Source: Enterococcus rotai
GTDB taxonomy: Bacteria > Bacillota > Bacilli > Lactobacillales > Enterococcaceae
NCBI RefSeq assembly: GCF_001465345.1
Contig: NZ_CP013655.1
Location: forward strand, 3,473,091-3,537,090
Length of the DNA: 64,000 bases
Direction of reading: 5' to 3'
In this document: positions 62,046 to 64,000 of the stretch, piece by piece
Numbering within the stretch: the first letter of the stretch is position 1
Layout: each line of letters starts with the position of its first letter
Program-made: the position numbers and the translations under genes
Notes under the pieces: generated by a model
What the model was told of the DNA's origin: nothing
Databases searched by the model: none
The model's input: the letters and a program-made list of their open reading frames with translations, nothing else

Positions 62046-63380
62046 ATGGGAATTAGAAGTCATGTAGCGATAGCCGCTGGAAAAACTTCTCAATGGGTTT
62101 TACAAACTTTTTTCAAAGGCGGCAGCAGCTATCCTGGAAAACTAGCACTAAAAATCGATCCAAAAATTTTGGATACCTTAGCAAAAGATTATGAAATCGT
62201 CGTTGTTACTGGTACGAATGGAAAAACATTGACCACTGCTTTAACGGTAAATATTTTAAGACAAGAATTTGATCATGTATTGACGAATCCAACAGGTGCG
62301 AATATGGAACAAGGAATCGTTTCAACCTTCTTATCTGCCAAAAATAAAAAAGCAAAAAAGAAATTTGCCGTTTTAGAAATCGACGAGGCTAGTTTGAGTC
62401 GTGTTACAAAATATATCGAACCAAAACTATTCTTATTTACAAATATTTTTCGAGATCAAATGGACCGCTACGGTGAAATTTACACTACTTACAAATTGAT
62501 TGTAGATGGTGCAGCGGCTGCTCCTAATGCTCCAATCCTATGTAACGGTGATTCACCGATCTTCAACTCAGTTGAAACGATCAATCCGAGAAAATACTAT
62601 GGGTTTAATCATGAGCCAGATAAAGAGCAAATGGCTCATTACAATACAGATGGACTACTTTGCCCAAAATGTCACCATATTTTACATTATAAAATGATTA
62701 CTTATGCTAATCTTGGAAAATATTATTGTCCAAACTGTGGTTTCCATCGTCCTGAACTAGATGTTCAACTTACCGAGATGGTTGCAATGGATAATACTTC
62801 CGCTGATTTTGTCATTGATGGTTCTGAATATAGCATTGCTGTTGGGGGAATGTACAATGTCTACAATGCCTTGGCTGCTACGGCTGTTGCAGAGTATTAC
62901 GGTGTTGCGCCGGAAAAAATCAAAGCAGGACTAAGCTATGATGAAAAAGTATTTGGTCGCCAAGAAACCATTAATATTGATGGTAAATTATGCACGTTGA
63001 TTTTAGTTAAAAACCCAGTTGGTTTAAATCAAGTGATCGACATGATGGGCCTTGCTCCTTATTCTTTCTCACTTGTCTCATTATTAAATGCGAATTATGC
63101 AGACGGTATCGATGTTAGCTGGATCTGGGACGGTGACCATGAGTCGTTTGCTCAAATGGACATTCCCGAAGTGATTGCTGGTGGTGACCGCCATACAGAT
63201 ATGGCTTTAAGACTAAAAGTTGCTGGAATTTCTGAAGATAATTTAAAAGAAATCCCTAATCTTGAGGATGTGATCATGGCAATCAAAGAATTGCCGACAG
63301 AACGTGTTTATATTTTAGCTACGTATACGGCAGTTTTACAGTTACGAAAACTACTAACTGCTCAAGGTTATATTAAATAG
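62046..63380 (+). CDS. murT: Lipid II isoglutaminyl synthase subunit MurT
   Basis: A 444-residue Mur-ligase-family protein that, with GatD, amidates the D-Glu of lipid II stem peptide to isoglutamine, as in staphylococci and streptococci. Seen: ATP loop [10 protein letters not shown] (52-61), a Zn-ribbon inserted near 205-230 (CPKCHH and CPNCGFH), and a C-terminal DUF1727 domain that contacts GatD. GGAGG lies 11 bases upstream. gatD follows after 71 bases. This is core cell-wall biology, not part of the purine cluster. Confidence 0.95.
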   Translation: MGIRSHVAIAAGKTSQWVLQTFFKGGSSYPGKLALKIDPKILDTLAKDYEIVVVTGTNGKTLTTALTVNILRQEFDHVLTNPTGANMEQGIVSTFLSAKNKKAKKKFAVLEIDEASLSRVTKYIEPKLFLFTNIFRDQMDRYGEIYTTYKLIVDGAAAAPNAPILCNGDSPIFNSVETINPRKYYGFNHEPDKEQMAHYNTDGLLCPKCHHILHYKMITYANLGKYYCPNCGFHRPELDVQLTEMVAMDNTSADFVIDGSEYSIAVGGMYNVYNALAATAVAEYYGVAPEKIKAGLSYDEKVFGRQETINIDGKLCTLILVKNPVGLNQVIDMMGLAPYSFSLVSLLNANYADGIDVSWIWDGDHESFAQMDIPEVIAGGDRHTDMALRLKVAGISEDNLKEIPNLEDVIMAIKELPTERVYILATYTAVLQLRKLLTAQGYIK

Positions 63381-63451
63381 TTGTGCAGCGGTGTGAAACA
63401 CTTTTGTCTTATGATCTTCTGAAAAAATAAAATACGAATGAGGTAAAAACA

Positions 63452-64000
63452 ATGACTAAAGAATTAGTTGTATGCCATTTATATGGAAATCTACTAAATA
63501 CTTATGGTGACAATGGTAATTTACTAATGTTAAAATACCTTGCTGAAAAAATGAATGTCACCTTTCGTTCTGAGATTATCAGTATTTATGAACCTTTTGA
63601 CCCGAATAAATATGATTTAGTTTTCGTTGGTGGTGGTCAAGATTTTGAGCAACTGATCATTTCTGAAGATATCCAAACTAAAAAAGAAGATTTGACTGAG
63701 TATATTGAAAATGATGGCGTAATGTTAGCAATTTGTGGTGGTTTTCAATTGTTAGGTCACTATTACATGGGGGCTAAAGGTGAAAAAATCCATGGAATCG
63801 GTGCTTTGGATCACTATACGTTAAGCCAAGATAATAACCGCTACATTGGTGATATTGTCATTCATAATGAAGAATTCAATGAAACGTATTACGGCTTTGA
63901 AAATCATAATGGCCGAACTTTTCTCGGAAAAGGTGAGCGTCCTTTAGGGAATGTAATCAAGGGAAAAGGCAATAATAGTGAAGACGGTTCTGAAGGTGTG
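63452..64000 (+). CDS. gatD: Lipid II glutamine amidotransferase GatD, cut by window end
   Basis: The frame opens at ATG 63452 and runs through 183 codons to the last base of the window without a stop, so the gene is incomplete here. Seen: CobB/CobQ-like type I glutamine amidotransferase fold, [11 protein letters not shown] near 58-68, the nucleophile Cys95 in [11 protein letters not shown], and [10 protein letters not shown] near 112-121. It supplies ammonia from glutamine to MurT. The ribosome site is ATGAGG, 8 bases upstream. Confidence 0.93.
   Translation, partial: MTKELVVCHLYGNLLNTYGDNGNLLMLKYLAEKMNVTFRSEIISIYEPFDPNKYDLVFVGGGQDFEQLIISEDIQTKKEDLTEYIENDGVMLAICGGFQLLGHYYMGAKGEKIHGIGALDHYTLSQDNNRYIGDIVIHNEEFNETYYGFENHNGRTFLGKGERPLGNVIKGKGNNSEDGSEGV

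Noticed and set aside
1-64000. CRISPR arrays, tRNA, rRNA genes and insertion sequences
   Set aside because: No regularly spaced repeats, cloverleaf-type sequences, rRNA signatures or transposase genes were found on reading both strands.

Overview
The window looks like chromosome of a low-GC Gram-positive coccus of the genus Enterococcus or a close relative. Supporting signs are AGGAGG-type ribosome sites, AT-rich codon use, lipoprotein and KxYKxGKxW-like signal peptides, MurT/GatD, KtrB, and a gene order that, from memory, parallels the selenium-dependent molybdenum hydroxylase region of E. faecalis. No tRNA, rRNA or CRISPR array was seen. Almost all genes are on the minus strand.

Bases 1 to about 16,250 form an AT-rich accessory region. 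It holds a beta-class adenine-N6 DNA methyltransferase, a pair of overlapping genes with HEPN-like features, a DUF4062 protein, a nuclease-helicase protein of the DUF2075 class, two serine recombinases and several small unknown genes. It also encodes a 1055-residue secreted LysM/MucBP/CAP protein. A 16-base motif recurs four times, and a 132-bp element with 17-bp inverted ends lies beside one recombinase. This looks like an integrated plasmid-like or defence island.

From 16.3 to 26 kb come a GNAT acetyltransferase, a lipoprotein fumarate-reductase flavoprotein with a TGTGA-N6-TCACA box, and KtrB. These are followed by an operon for 5'-deoxy/methylthio-nucleoside salvage: nucleoside phosphorylase, HutC-type GntR regulator, class II aldolase, MtnA, CNT transporter and AzgA-type purine permease. 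A palindromic operator and a cre-like site lie at its promoter.

From 26.3 to 32.6 kb are pyruvate:flavodoxin oxidoreductase, NfnB, NfnA and flavodoxin, a low-potential electron module.

From 32.9 to 61 kb lies a full selenium/molybdenum purine-catabolism cluster. It contains YqeB, YqeC, a DUF3343 protein, YedF, SelD, a class V aminotransferase, MocA, a FAD-less xanthine dehydrogenase, a double-cubane-type reductase with its ATP-driven activator, a FecCD-type ABC importer, XdhC, a ModE-like regulator, an NTPase, a xanthine/urate permease, RidA, carbamate kinase, YgeW, YgeY, YgeX, a hydantoinase, YgfK and SsnA. A YheO-type regulator diverges from SsnA. The inferred flow is import of purines, Se/Mo-dependent hydroxylation and reduction, ring opening, and release of ammonia, pyruvate and carbamoyl phosphate (ATP via carbamate kinase). 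Three promoters (flavodoxin, xanthine dehydrogenase, ssnA) share a CTAAAAA-type operator next to TGnTATAaT -10 boxes, which ties the electron module to the purine cluster. Two cre sites lie in the ssnA leader.

The window ends with murT and a truncated gatD.
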